The notes beneath the pieces are model-generated. The model ran no database searches. It saw nothing but the letters and a program-made list of their open reading frames with translations, and was not told the origin of the DNA. From the NCBI GenBank assembly GCA_027343965.1, contig DAHWJX010000123.1, positions 1 through 32,502 of the forward strand: DNA of 32,502 nucleotides, in the 5' to 3' direction. This document shows, piece by piece, positions 25,449 through 32,502 of this stretch. The position numbers and the translations under genes are program-made. The stretch is from JAKACU01 sp021821185. GTDB taxonomy: Bacteria; Bacillota; Bacilli; Alicyclobacillales; SLC66. Each line of letters opens with the position of its first letter. The first letter of the stretch is position 1.

Positions 25449-25754
25449 CTACACCTGCATGTTCATGACTTGCTGATAAGCAGCCACCACGCGATTTTGC
25501 ACTTGTACCGTCAAATCAATAGCCAACTGTGCCTCTGTAGCCGATGTCATGACCGAGGCGAGATTTGTCGACGTGCCAGCTGCAAGACCTACTCCTTGCA
25601 ATTGTGATTGACGAACCGAATCGCTGACCGACTGCAAAGCATTATTCAAGACGGAAGCAAAATTACTACCGCCCGAAGAACCATTGGTCACAGTAGACGT
25701 GAGCGAAGAATTCGAAACTGGTGTTGCTATGACGTTCGATATCGGAACTATCAC
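25449..25754 (-). CDS. fliE: Flagellar hook-basal body protein FliE
   Basis: FliE is the junction between the MS ring and the rod. This 101-residue protein has a Ser/Thr/Asn-rich N-terminus and the conserved C-terminal helix EAQLAIDLTVQVQNRVVAAYQQ followed by VMNMQV. It lies between flgC and fliF, the universal order in this operon. The start is GTG, with AGGGGA about 7 bases upstream. Confidence 0.95.
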   Translation of the reverse strand: MIVPISNVIATPVSNSSLTSTVTNGSSGGSNFASVLNNALQSVSDSVRQSQLQGVGLAAGTSTNLASVMTSATEAQLAIDLTVQVQNRVVAAYQQVMNMQV

Positions 25755-25764
25755 GACTTATCCC

Positions 25765-26205
25765 CTACTTTCCAATCTGCAACGCTTGAACGTCGACTTG
25801 TTTTGCTGCATTAAAAGCCGTTACATTAGCCTGATAGGCATGTGATGCCGTAATCAAATCGACCATTTCCGTTGACGTATTGACGTTTGGCATTTGCACA
25901 TAGCCATTAACAGCATCAGGATTGGTAGGGTCATAGACCAACTTAAAAGGGCTTGGATCCTGTACGATACTTTGAATGGCGACCCCATTGCCAACAGTAC
26001 TTTGCGCACCCGTCGTACCTTGCAAAACGGAAGCGAAGCTTGATGAAGGCAATGACGAAAAAACAACTTCCTCCCGGCGGTATGGCCCGCCTTGCGGCGT
26101 TCTTGTCGTATTCGCGTTAGCGATGTTATTGGCTATAACGTCCATCCAAGTACTGTTTGCTGAAAGCCCTGAAGCACTAATGGACAAACCCGAGAAAAGC
26201 CCCAC
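25765..26205 (-). CDS. flgC: Flagellar rod protein FlgC
   Basis: FlgC is a proximal rod protein. It opens with GLFSGLSISASGLSANSTWM and the rod motif NNIANANTTRTPQGGPYRR, and ends with the characteristic MVDLITASHAYQANVTAFNA helix. The length of 146 residues is typical. The start is GTG, with the near-perfect ribosome site GGAGGTGA 6 bases upstream, just beyond the flgB stop. Confidence 0.97.
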   Translation of the reverse strand: MGLFSGLSISASGLSANSTWMDVIANNIANANTTRTPQGGPYRREEVVFSSLPSSSFASVLQGTTGAQSTVGNGVAIQSIVQDPSPFKLVYDPTNPDAVNGYVQMPNVNTSTEMVDLITASHAYQANVTAFNAAKQVDVQALQIGK

Positions 26206-26211
26206 GAATCA

Positions 26212-26637
26212 TCACCTCCCCATTATCGCCGTGCGCAGTAACCCAAACTGATCATTTAATTCCTGAACTAAAGCGGCATAATTTATCTGATTTTGGGCGA
26301 TTCCACTCATCTCAGCAGTCAAATTGACATTGTTTCCGTTGTTTGAAACCGACGTAGCTTGATCTGTGGTCACGACAGGAGATACAGCAGTAAATGAAGC
26401 GGCACCTGCAAGGTCTGATACATTATTACTCGCCATCGTCAATGTGCCAGATCCATTTGGCGTTAATCCTACATTTCCCAACTGTGCTTGCAATAGATTT
26501 TCAAACTCTACCGATTGCCGTTTATATCCGGGCGTATTGGCATTAGCAATGTTATTTGCGTAAACCTCTTGCCGCAATTGGCTAGCTTTAAGCGCAGATT
26601 GCAACGATGAAAACACAATGGAATCTAATGATGCCAA
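26212..26637 (-). CDS. flgB: Flagellar rod protein FlgB
   Basis: FlgB is a proximal rod protein and the first gene of the operon. The rod motif NNIANANTPGYKRQSVEFE is present, and the C-terminal helix (NQINYAALVQELNDQFGLLR) fits the family. The frame is open upstream to 26694, but there is no ribosome site there. GGGGGTGA lies 5 bases before the second of two TTG codons (26637), so I choose that start (MASLDSIVFSSLQSALK), giving 141 residues. TTG 26640 is the alternative. No clear promoter was recognised in the roughly 108 bases between this start and the codY terminator. Confidence 0.9.
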   Translation of the reverse strand: MASLDSIVFSSLQSALKASQLRQEVYANNIANANTPGYKRQSVEFENLLQAQLGNVGLTPNGSGTLTMASNNVSDLAGAASFTAVSPVVTTDQATSVSNNGNNVNLTAEMSGIAQNQINYAALVQELNDQFGLLRTAIMGR

Positions 26638-26745
26638 CAAACTCACCCCCAAAAACAACGCATCCAGAAAGTAGTACTTGTTATATTTCAACACGTTATC
26701 GTAATTTACCTTCTCAAATCCGACCTATTTCGACATTTTTTCTGC

Positions 26746-26789
26746 ACATAAAAATGTCCTTTGCCAATACGCAAAGGACATTTTTATGT
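26746..26789 (-). terminator. Bidirectional hairpin terminator after codY
   Basis: A perfect inverted repeat of 19 bp (26746-26764 with 26771-26789) encloses a 6-base loop. The GC-containing core GTCCTTTG/CAAAGGAC is followed on the minus strand by ATTTTTATGT, and because the repeat is symmetric the plus strand also ends in a T run. It lies 20 bases after the codY stop and separates the topA-codY side from the fla operon. No plus-strand gene needs it. Confidence 0.9.
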
Positions 26790-26808
26790 CACAATAAAAA
26801 CTAAAAAC

Positions 26809-27585
26809 TTAACGATGACGCACTTTGTCTAACTGTGGCAGAAGTTTATCGTTGAGAATACGGATATAGGTACCTTTCATGCCTAATGATCTTGATTCAA
26901 TTACCCCAGCGCTTTCCAATTTGCGTAAGGCATTTACAATAACAGAACGCGTGATACCAACCCGATCTGCAATTTTACTAGCGACCAACAAGCCTTCTTT
27001 GCCTTCAAGTTCTTCGAAAATGTGCTCAATCGCTTCTAACTCACTGTAGGACAACGAATCAACAGCCATCTGTACAACTGCTCGCGAGCGGGTATCTTCT
27101 TCAATTTCGTGAGCACGTGACCGCAAAATCTCCATGCCAACGACCGTCGCACCATATTCGCCAAGCAACAAATCTTCATCGGTGAAACTTTTCGCAAATC
27201 GTGCCAAGATTAATGTGCCTAGGCGTTCACCACCGCCGATAATCGGAACAACTGTCACATAGTGACTTTCATGCTCGGCAATAACTTGATCAGGAAATAC
27301 GCTAAAAGGCTGCAAATCCGGTACATTGGCAACCGTTGAATCAATATGCAACATACTAATATTGTATTCGGGAGGAAATACCTTTTGCGCTAATAGTTCA
27401 TCCATAATCTCTTGTGCGAATTCCGCAGGAATCGCATATCCAAGAATTTTCCCTGTTCTTGAGAGCACAAATACATTAGAATCGATAACATCACGCATTA
27501 CTTGTGCCATTTCCATAAAGTCGACATATTGTCCGGCACGTTGCAGCAACCGATTGATTCGTCTTGTTTTAGCCAATAAATCCAT
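26809..27585 (-). CDS. codY: GTP- and branched-chain-amino-acid-sensing repressor CodY
   Basis: CodY is the global nutritional repressor of low-GC Gram-positive bacteria. The N-terminal GAF-type ligand domain (about residues 1-155, with KVFPPEYN at the effector pocket) precedes the DNA-binding winged helix. The recognition region, SKIADRVGITRSVIVNALRK (203-222), is nearly invariant across the family. The length of 258 residues is normal. The start is ATG with GGAGGA upstream. It follows hslU, as in B. subtilis, and in that species it directly controls the adjacent fla/che operon. I did not find a convincing CodY box before flgB. Confidence 0.99.
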   Translation of the reverse strand: MDLLAKTRRINRLLQRAGQYVDFMEMAQVMRDVIDSNVFVLSRTGKILGYAIPAEFAQEIMDELLAQKVFPPEYNISMLHIDSTVANVPDLQPFSVFPDQVIAEHESHYVTVVPIIGGGERLGTLILARFAKSFTDEDLLLGEYGATVVGMEILRSRAHEIEEDTRSRAVVQMAVDSLSYSELEAIEHIFEELEGKEGLLVASKIADRVGITRSVIVNALRKLESAGVIESRSLGMKGTYIRILNDKLLPQLDKVRHR

Positions 27586-27609
27586 CTAGAAATCCTCCAT
27601 ATCGTCGCC

Positions 27610-28992
27610 TCATAAAATGTACTGGCTAAGATCCCGATCTTTCACGATAGAACCTAGCTTTTCATCTACATAAGCCGGTGTAATGACAACCGTTTGTTCA
27701 CCAATATCAGGCGATTCAAAAAGTAAATCTTCCAAAACGCGCTCCATCAGCGTGTGTAAGCGCCTAGCACCGATATCTTCCGTACTGGCATTGACTTGTG
27801 CCGCTGTCTCGGCGAGGCGTCTGACTGCATCAGCGCGAAACGTCACAGAAACTCCTTCGGTCAATAATAGGGCTTCGTATTGGCGAAGTAGCGCATGCTG
27901 TGGTTCCGTCAAAATTCGTTCCAGATCATCAGCAGTCAGACTGGTCAATTCCACGCGGATAGGAAATCGCCCCTGAAGCTCAGGAATCAAATCTGACGGT
28001 TTTGCCATATGAAAAGCTCCAGCCGCGATAAACAACATGTGATCTGTTTTTACGGGGCCGTGTTTCGTCATGACAGTGGACCCTTCAACGATCGGCAAGA
28101 TATCACGTTGGACCCCTTCGCGCGATACGTCCGCCCCAGAACGACCTTCACGAGACGCGATCTTATCAAATTCATCGATAAAAATGATGCCAGACTCTTC
28201 AACTCGGCGGACGGCCTCAGCCGTAACTTCCTCCATATCAATCAGCTTTTGAGCTTCTTCTTGTAAGAGAATCTTGCGCGCTTCACGAACTGTTAATTTG
28301 CGTTTTTTTCGACGCTTTGGCATCAAATTTCCGAGCATCTCCTGCAAGTTGCCCATGCCTTCAGCACCCATGCCCGGCATAAAGTCCATCGTCGGGACAT
28401 TCGCTTCCTCAATAAGAATCTCGATAAGGTGATCTTCAAGTTTTCCATCCATAAGATCCTGATAGATAATATCTCTTTGCGCTTTGGCTTTGGTGTTGCT
28501 TGTCTCTGTAGTTTTAGGTTCTTGCGACCATAAAGCCTCAAATGGATTTTTAAATGATGATGTAGAACTAGGTGCAGAATCTGGAACTAAAGCATCGAGC
28601 AAACGAGGCACCACGGAACTTTCTGCCTGCTTTTCGACAGCGACTGAACGTTCTGCTTTCACCATTCGTATACCGGTTTCTACCAAGTCGCGCACCATCG
28701 AATCAACATCACGTCCCACGTACCCTACTTCGGTAAATTTGGTGGCTTCCACTTTGATAAATGGTGCTCCGGTCAACTTAGCTATTCGACGTGCAATCTC
28801 TGTTTTACCAACACCTGTAGGACCGATCATCAAAATATTCTTCGGAGTAACTTCTTCACGTAAAGCTGGGTCGAGTCTAGCCCGACGATAACGATTGCGT
28901 AGAGCAACAGCAACCGCCTTTTTGGCACCTGCTTGACCAACAACGAACTTGTCTAACTCTGTGACAATTTGACGCGGAGATAAATCCTGCAT
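27610..28992 (-). CDS. hslU: HslU/ClpY unfoldase ATPase
   Basis: HslU is the AAA+ hexamer that unfolds proteins and feeds them to the HslV peptidase. Walker A GPTGVGKT (57-64), the pore motif GYVG (90-93), Walker B GIIFIDEFDKIA and the C-terminal tail DLSQYIL, which docks into HslV, are all intact. The I-domain (about residues 110-240) contains a Met/Gly-rich stretch. The length of 460 residues is normal. The start is ATG, with AAGGAGG about 7 bases upstream, 30 bases after hslV. B. subtilis calls the gene clpY or codX. Confidence 0.98.
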   Translation of the reverse strand: MQDLSPRQIVTELDKFVVGQAGAKKAVAVALRNRYRRARLDPALREEVTPKNILMIGPTGVGKTEIARRIAKLTGAPFIKVEATKFTEVGYVGRDVDSMVRDLVETGIRMVKAERSVAVEKQAESSVVPRLLDALVPDSAPSSTSSFKNPFEALWSQEPKTTETSNTKAKAQRDIIYQDLMDGKLEDHLIEILIEEANVPTMDFMPGMGAEGMGNLQEMLGNLMPKRRKKRKLTVREARKILLQEEAQKLIDMEEVTAEAVRRVEESGIIFIDEFDKIASREGRSGADVSREGVQRDILPIVEGSTVMTKHGPVKTDHMLFIAAGAFHMAKPSDLIPELQGRFPIRVELTSLTADDLERILTEPQHALLRQYEALLLTEGVSVTFRADAVRRLAETAAQVNASTEDIGARRLHTLMERVLEDLLFESPDIGEQTVVITPAYVDEKLGSIVKDRDLSQYIL

Positions 28993-29022
28993 GCTGACTC
29001 CTCCTTACCATCAGGAACATGA

Positions 29023-29559
29023 TCAAATCTCTTCGACAATAATATTATGATTCGTGTATACGCAAATCTCACTTGCAATCGTCAGCGAGGACAAAGCAAT
29101 TTCACGCGCTGTCAGTGATGTATGCCGAAGTAATGCCCGACCCGCAGATAATGCGTAAGGACCACCGGAACCGATGGCGCACACCCCATCATCAGGTTCG
29201 ATGACTTCCCCTGTTCCAGAAATCAAAAGCAAATTGTCTTTTGATAAAGCGAGGATCATCGCCTCCAATTTACTGAGCATGCGATCAGTCCGCCATAGCT
29301 TGGCCAATTCTACAGCAGCACGAGGAACGTGACCGCGAAACTCCTCCAACTTTTGTTCGAACTTTTCAGAAAGAGCAAACGCGTCAGCAACACTTCCAGC
29401 AAAACCAACAATCACTTCGTTATGATATAATCGTCTAACTTTTTTGGCAGTAGCTTTCATGACCATAGCATTACCAAAAGTTACTTGCCCATCTCCCGCC
29501 ATGGCGCCGCCTTCTAAAGTTTTCACGGCAAAGATGGTTGTTGCATGAAACGCGTCCAT
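29023..29559 (-). CDS. hslV: HslV/ClpQ peptidase subunit
   Basis: HslV is the dodecameric proteasome-like peptidase partnered by HslU. The N-terminus reads MDAFHATTIFAVKT, and GDGQVTFGNAMVMKATAKKV and GFAGSVADAF are family hallmarks. The length of 178 residues is normal. In enteric HslV the Met is removed to expose Thr1 of TTI. Here, as in B. subtilis ClpQ, five extra residues precede the TTI. B. subtilis has Ser2, reported as its N-terminal nucleophile, but this protein has Asp2. The start ATG has AAGGAG upstream and I see no in-frame alternative. Confidence 0.97.
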   Translation of the reverse strand: MDAFHATTIFAVKTLEGGAMAGDGQVTFGNAMVMKATAKKVRRLYHNEVIVGFAGSVADAFALSEKFEQKLEEFRGHVPRAAVELAKLWRTDRMLSKLEAMILALSKDNLLLISGTGEVIEPDDGVCAIGSGGPYALSAGRALLRHTSLTAREIALSSLTIASEICVYTNHNIIVEEI

Positions 29560-29575
29560 AAATTCACTCCTTCAC

Positions 29576-30472
29576 TCAAGCCCGTGGATGAGCTGATTCA
29601 TACACCTTCATCAAGTACTCTGTAGCCGTGTGCGTATAAATTTGCGTCGATGACAGACTTGCATGGCCTAACAATTCTTGCACGACCCGCAGATCCGCAC
29701 CGCCTTCTAGCAAATGCGTGGCAAAAGTGTGGCGAAACGTGTGCGGACTTACTTTTTTTGTTAAAGCCAACTGAGTAACATAACGGTCCACAATACGCCG
29801 GACCGACCGGTCGGACAACCTAGTGCCGCGCTGATTGATAAAAAGGGCATTTTCATCGTCGGCTACTATTTTCGATCTACCCATAGTGAGATAGCGTGTT
29901 AATGCATCTTGTGCAGCAGATCCAAAAAGCACAACTCGCTCCTTTGACCCTTTGCCTAACACGATCACCAGTCCTTGACGTAAATGCAGATCTTGCACGT
30001 CAAGCCCGACACATTCTGACACACGCACCCCAGTAGCATACAAAAACTCGAGTAAGGCACGATCGCGCATGCCTAATGGTGTTTTTAAATCAGGCTGCAA
30101 AAGCAATTGCAACATTTCGTCTGCATAGAGAAACGAGGGCAAAGGGCGATCTAATTTAGGTGATTTTACCATCTGCACTTCCGACAGCTCGGACGGATCA
30201 AAATCAGCCAAGTATCGATACATTGTTCGCAATGCGCTTATCTTTCTAGCGATCGTTCGCCGGCTTTTACCCTCTTGCATGAGATCTGACATATATTTAC
30301 GCACAGTAGCAATCGTGATTTGATCAACAGGCATGGTCAGATTTGCAAAAAATGAACGCAAATCGCTCAAATAGGCTGTCACCGTATGTTGCGATACATT
30401 TCGCTCCACCTGCAGGTACGTCTGAAAAGCCTCCAACAATGCTTGAAGTTCTGTTTGATCCGACGGATTCAC
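29576..30472 (-). CDS. xerC: Tyrosine recombinase XerC (CodV)
   Basis: XerC resolves chromosome dimers at dif with XerD. The SAM-like N-terminal core-binding domain (about 8-92) precedes the catalytic domain, which has Arg150 (ATGVRVSE), Lys174 (GKGSKERVV), His244/Arg247 (HTFRHTFATHLL), His270 and nucleophile Tyr279. The 298-residue length and position between trmFO and hslV match B. subtilis codV, so this is the housekeeping recombinase, not a phage integrase. The start is GTG with GGTGGTGA upstream. Confidence 0.96.
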   Translation of the reverse strand: MNPSDQTELQALLEAFQTYLQVERNVSQHTVTAYLSDLRSFFANLTMPVDQITIATVRKYMSDLMQEGKSRRTIARKISALRTMYRYLADFDPSELSEVQMVKSPKLDRPLPSFLYADEMLQLLLQPDLKTPLGMRDRALLEFLYATGVRVSECVGLDVQDLHLRQGLVIVLGKGSKERVVLFGSAAQDALTRYLTMGRSKIVADDENALFINQRGTRLSDRSVRRIVDRYVTQLALTKKVSPHTFRHTFATHLLEGGADLRVVQELLGHASLSSTQIYTHTATEYLMKVYESAHPRA

Positions 30473-30522
30473 AAAACGTCACCACCGACCAGACAATTCC
30501 TGCTATCTATCAAAGCAAGCGT

Positions 30523-30551
30523 ATCGTACCACGCCACATCGTCCGTCGCAA
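30523..30551 (-). promoter_or_regulatory. Candidate sigma-A promoter before xerC
   Basis: In the 80-base trmFO-xerC gap there is a -35-like TTGCGA (30551-30546), a 17-base spacer, and a -10-like TACGAT (30528-30523) preceded by TGG. Each hexamer matches 4 of 6 consensus bases and the extended -10 adds support. It would start transcription about 45 bases before the xerC GTG and could drive xerC-hslV-hslU-codY separately from topA-trmFO. Confidence 0.4.
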
Positions 30552-30552
30552 C

Positions 30553-31866
30553 CTAATTGCGTATGAACTGCGTAAAATTCTGAATTGTAGATAGGGCTCT
30601 TGCCACAATTTTTTCGTTTTTCTCTCGTTTAGAATGTACTTTTTGTTCAATAGGAGGAAACAAGCCAAACGTGACATTCATTGGTTGGAAATTCTCTGCA
30701 TCCGTATGCGTTATATAGTGAGCCAGACTCCCGATAGCAGACTCTTTGGGAAATACTACTGGTTCGCGTCCAAGATACCGTCGTGCTGCATTGACCCCTG
30801 CCACGAGACCAGCTGCAGCAGATTCAACATATCCCTCTACGCCCGTCATCTGTCCAGCAAAGAACAATCCGGGACGTTTCAATGTTTCATAGGTAGGATA
30901 TAGAACGTTAGGTGATTGCAAAAATGTATTGCGGTGCATCACACCATAGCGCACAAACTGTGCCTGTTCCAATCCTGGTATCAAACGAAATACGCGCGCC
31001 TGCTCGCCCCACTTTAAATGCGTTTGAAAACCCACCATATTGTACAACGTCGCAGCCGCATTATCTTGACGTAATTGTACAACCGCATAGGCTGATTGAT
31101 GCGTGTGCGGATTGCGCAGACCCACAGGTTTTAACGGACCAAATAACATCGTCTGACGGCCCCGTTTTGCCATTACTTCGATCGGCATACAGCCCTCGAA
31201 ATACACTTCTTTTTCGAAACTTTTCACTTCGGTTGTCTCAGCTTCAACCAATGCCTCATAGAAACGATTAAATTGTTGCTCATCCATGGCACAATTTAAG
31301 TAGGCTGCCTCACCTTTGTCATATCTCGATGCAAAAAACGCTACTGAATCATCTATGCTATCGCGTTCAATAACGGGTGCCGCAGCATCATAGAAATACA
31401 GGCCATCCAATCCAGTAAACCGTGATATGGCATCACTTAATGCATCTGAGGTTAAAGGACCTGTGGCCACCACTGTAACATTGTCAGGTAATTCTATAAT
31501 TTCTTCCCGCACTACAGTAATAAAAGGGTGATTTTCTAGAGTGCGTGTAATCGTCTGTGAAAATCGTTCCCGATCGACAGCGAGCGCACCACCTGCGGGG
31601 ATTGCTGTCTCATCAGCAGCTCGCATGACTAAGGAATCAAGATTGCGCATTTCTTCCTTTAAAAGTCCCACAGCGTTTGTCAATCCAGCTGCACGCAAAC
31701 TATTGGAACACACCAATTCGGCAAAATCAGTACTGTGATGTGCTGGCGTCATCTTGACACCGCGCATTTCATAAAGTGTCACAGGCACACCCATTGACGC
31801 AATCTGCCACGCCGCCTCCGAGCCTGCTAAACCCGCTCCGAGCACAGAAACGCCGCTAAATTTCAT
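30553..31866 (-). CDS. trmFO: Folate/FAD-dependent tRNA (m5U54) methyltransferase TrmFO
   Basis: TrmFO methylates U54 in the T-loop of tRNA using methylenetetrahydrofolate and FADH2. The N-terminal dinucleotide-binding motif VLGAGLAGSEAA (8-19) is present. Both functional cysteines of the B. subtilis enzyme have counterparts at the same numbers: Cys53 (ELVCSNSLRAAG) and Cys226 (YFEGCMPIEVMA). The FAD-binding GQMTGVEGYVESAAAGL block is near the C-terminus. The length of 437 residues is normal. The start is ATG with AGGAGGT upstream, 34 bases after the topA stop. Confidence 0.98.
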   Translation of the reverse strand: MKFSGVSVLGAGLAGSEAAWQIASMGVPVTLYEMRGVKMTPAHHSTDFAELVCSNSLRAAGLTNAVGLLKEEMRNLDSLVMRAADETAIPAGGALAVDRERFSQTITRTLENHPFITVVREEIIELPDNVTVVATGPLTSDALSDAISRFTGLDGLYFYDAAAPVIERDSIDDSVAFFASRYDKGEAAYLNCAMDEQQFNRFYEALVEAETTEVKSFEKEVYFEGCMPIEVMAKRGRQTMLFGPLKPVGLRNPHTHQSAYAVVQLRQDNAAATLYNMVGFQTHLKWGEQARVFRLIPGLEQAQFVRYGVMHRNTFLQSPNVLYPTYETLKRPGLFFAGQMTGVEGYVESAAAGLVAGVNAARRYLGREPVVFPKESAIGSLAHYITHTDAENFQPMNVTFGLFPPIEQKVHSKREKNEKIVARALSTIQNFTQFIRN

Positions 31867-31891
31867 AAGTAACCTCCTGCATGGTGATGGC

Positions 31892-31913
31892 CGAGGCGAG
31901 TTAAGGCGCCTCG
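31892..31913 (-). other. Stem-loop over the topA stop codon
   Basis: A 7-bp perfect stem CGAGGCG/CGCCTCG (31907-31913 with 31892-31898) with an 8-base loop contains the topA TAA stop. There is no T run after it, so I do not call it a terminator. It might slow ribosomes or protect the mRNA between topA and trmFO, or be incidental. Confidence 0.4.
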
Positions 31914-32502
31914 ACCACTTGTTCTTTGTGACTACAGTCGGGGTTAGAACAAACCACCGTATCGGACTTACTTTTTTGCTTTTTCAACACCAACGGCTCT
32001 GCGCAATCAGGACAACTCTTACCGGTTGGTTCGTCCCACAAGACATAATTGCACTCAGGATACCCCGAACAACCATAAAAAACTTTACGCCGTTTGCCAT
32101 GTCGCTCGACAAGAGGTTTATGGCACCGCGGACAGACTACCCCAATCGGTTTGACGATCGGCTTGGCATTTCGACATTCTGGAAAACCTGGGCACGCAAG
32201 GAATTTTCCAAATCGGCCATGTTTATACACCATTTGACGTCCGCACTTTTCACAGATCTCGTCGGACACCTCTTCTTCCAATTGAACATGTTCCATCGAT
32301 TTTTCTGCCACAGTAAGGTACTCTTCAAAATTTCGATTGAAATCGCCAAGCATGGCGACATAGTCGGTTTCGCCATCTTCTACGTTATCGAGTTGTTGCT
32401 CAAGATGTGCCGTAAAATCAACATCGACAATCGTTGGAAAAAATTCTTCTAACATATCGATAACAATTTCTCCAAGTTCAGTCGGCACAAAACGTTTTTC
32501 TT
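31901..32502 (-). CDS. topA: DNA topoisomerase I, C-terminal part (cut by window edge)
   Basis: Topoisomerase I relaxes negative supercoils. Only the last 200 or so codons are visible, starting in frame at the edge (EKRFVPTELG). This is the end of the catalytic core (PTELGEIVIDMLEEFF), followed by three tetracysteine zinc ribbons. The first is CEKCG...CPGFPEC, the second CPRCH...CSGYPEC, and the third CPDCA...CSNPDC; all four Cys are retained in each. The three-ribbon tail matches Bacillus TopA. The catalytic tyrosine is outside the window. Its position ahead of trmFO is conserved. Confidence 0.97.
   Translation of the reverse strand, partial: EKRFVPTELGEIVIDMLEEFFPTIVDVDFTAHLEQQLDNVEDGETDYVAMLGDFNRNFEEYLTVAEKSMEHVQLEEEVSDEICEKCGRQMVYKHGRFGKFLACPGFPECRNAKPIVKPIGVVCPRCHKPLVERHGKRRKVFYGCSGYPECNYVLWDEPTGKSCPDCAEPLVLKKQKSKSDTVVCSNPDCSHKEQVVEAP

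Noticed and set aside
26695..26745. Possible CodY box in the AT-rich region before flgB
   Set aside because: The best stretch (ATTTGAGAAGGTAAATT) has the wrong spacing and too many mismatches to the 15-base AATTTTCWGAAAATT consensus.
29576..30472. Tyrosine recombinase as a sign of a mobile element
   Set aside because: It is the housekeeping XerC/CodV in its conserved position between trmFO and hslV, with no attachment-site repeats or phage genes nearby.
31919..32452. Long plus-strand open frame (177 codons) opposite topA
   Set aside because: It is antisense to the conserved zinc-ribbon region of topA and shows no domain or ribosome site. Other plus-strand frames in the window are likewise antisense shadows of conserved genes.

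Overview
The window is one uninterrupted minus-strand block of about 32.5 kb. Gene order and protein sequences point to a Gram-positive bacterium of the class Bacilli. Read 5'->3' on the minus strand (high to low coordinates) the order is topA - trmFO - xerC/codV - hslV/clpQ - hslU/clpY - codY - flgB ... (fla/che operon) ... - rpsB - tsf - pyrH, the same chromosomal neighbourhood as in Bacillus subtilis. CodY, FliY, FlbD, the YlxF/MotE protein and a SwrB/YlxL-like protein all fit Bacilli. The 216-residue EF-Ts is shorter than the B. subtilis protein, and several genes that B. subtilis has in this operon are absent. That suggests a more distant branch, possibly near Alicyclobacillaceae, but I cannot place it to genus from the sequence alone.

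Region 1 (about 32502-26746) is housekeeping: the C-terminal end of topoisomerase I, the tRNA m5U54 methyltransferase TrmFO, a Xer tyrosine recombinase, the HslV peptidase and HslU ATPase, and the nutrient-sensing repressor CodY. A strong bidirectional hairpin terminator (26746-26789) closes this operon.

Region 2 (26637-1661) is the flagellar/chemotaxis operon, in the order flgB flgC fliE fliF fliG fliH fliI fliJ motE/ylxF fliK flgD, a flagellar-operon protein, flgE flbD fliL fliM fliY cheY fliO fliP fliQ fliR flhB flhA flhF flhG cheW cheC cheD fapA swrB-like. The genes are tightly packed, with many short overlaps. They encode the rod base, MS ring, switch, the type III export apparatus and its ATPase complex, the hook and its length control, the FlhF/FlhG positioning pair, and the adaptation/phosphatase branch of chemotaxis. 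The cheB and cheA genes expected between flhG and cheW, and the sigD gene expected near the operon end, are not here. A FapA (DUF342) gene lies between cheD and the swrB-like gene.

Region 3 (1642-1) is translation and nucleotide metabolism: rpsB with its own good sigma-A-type promoter and a foldable leader, tsf, and the first eight codons of pyrH running off the window edge. Between rpsB and tsf are two adjacent palindromes.

I found no mobile elements, CRISPR arrays, tRNAs or rRNAs and no credible plus-strand gene. No stretch over 300 bases lacks a gene; the longest gaps are about 100-150 bases. The window is largely a conserved locus. The points worth a second look are gene absences, an overprinted FlhF tail, HslV N-terminus chemistry, unusual start-codon use, and regulatory structures around rpsB and flgB. 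I do not see a clearly novel system.
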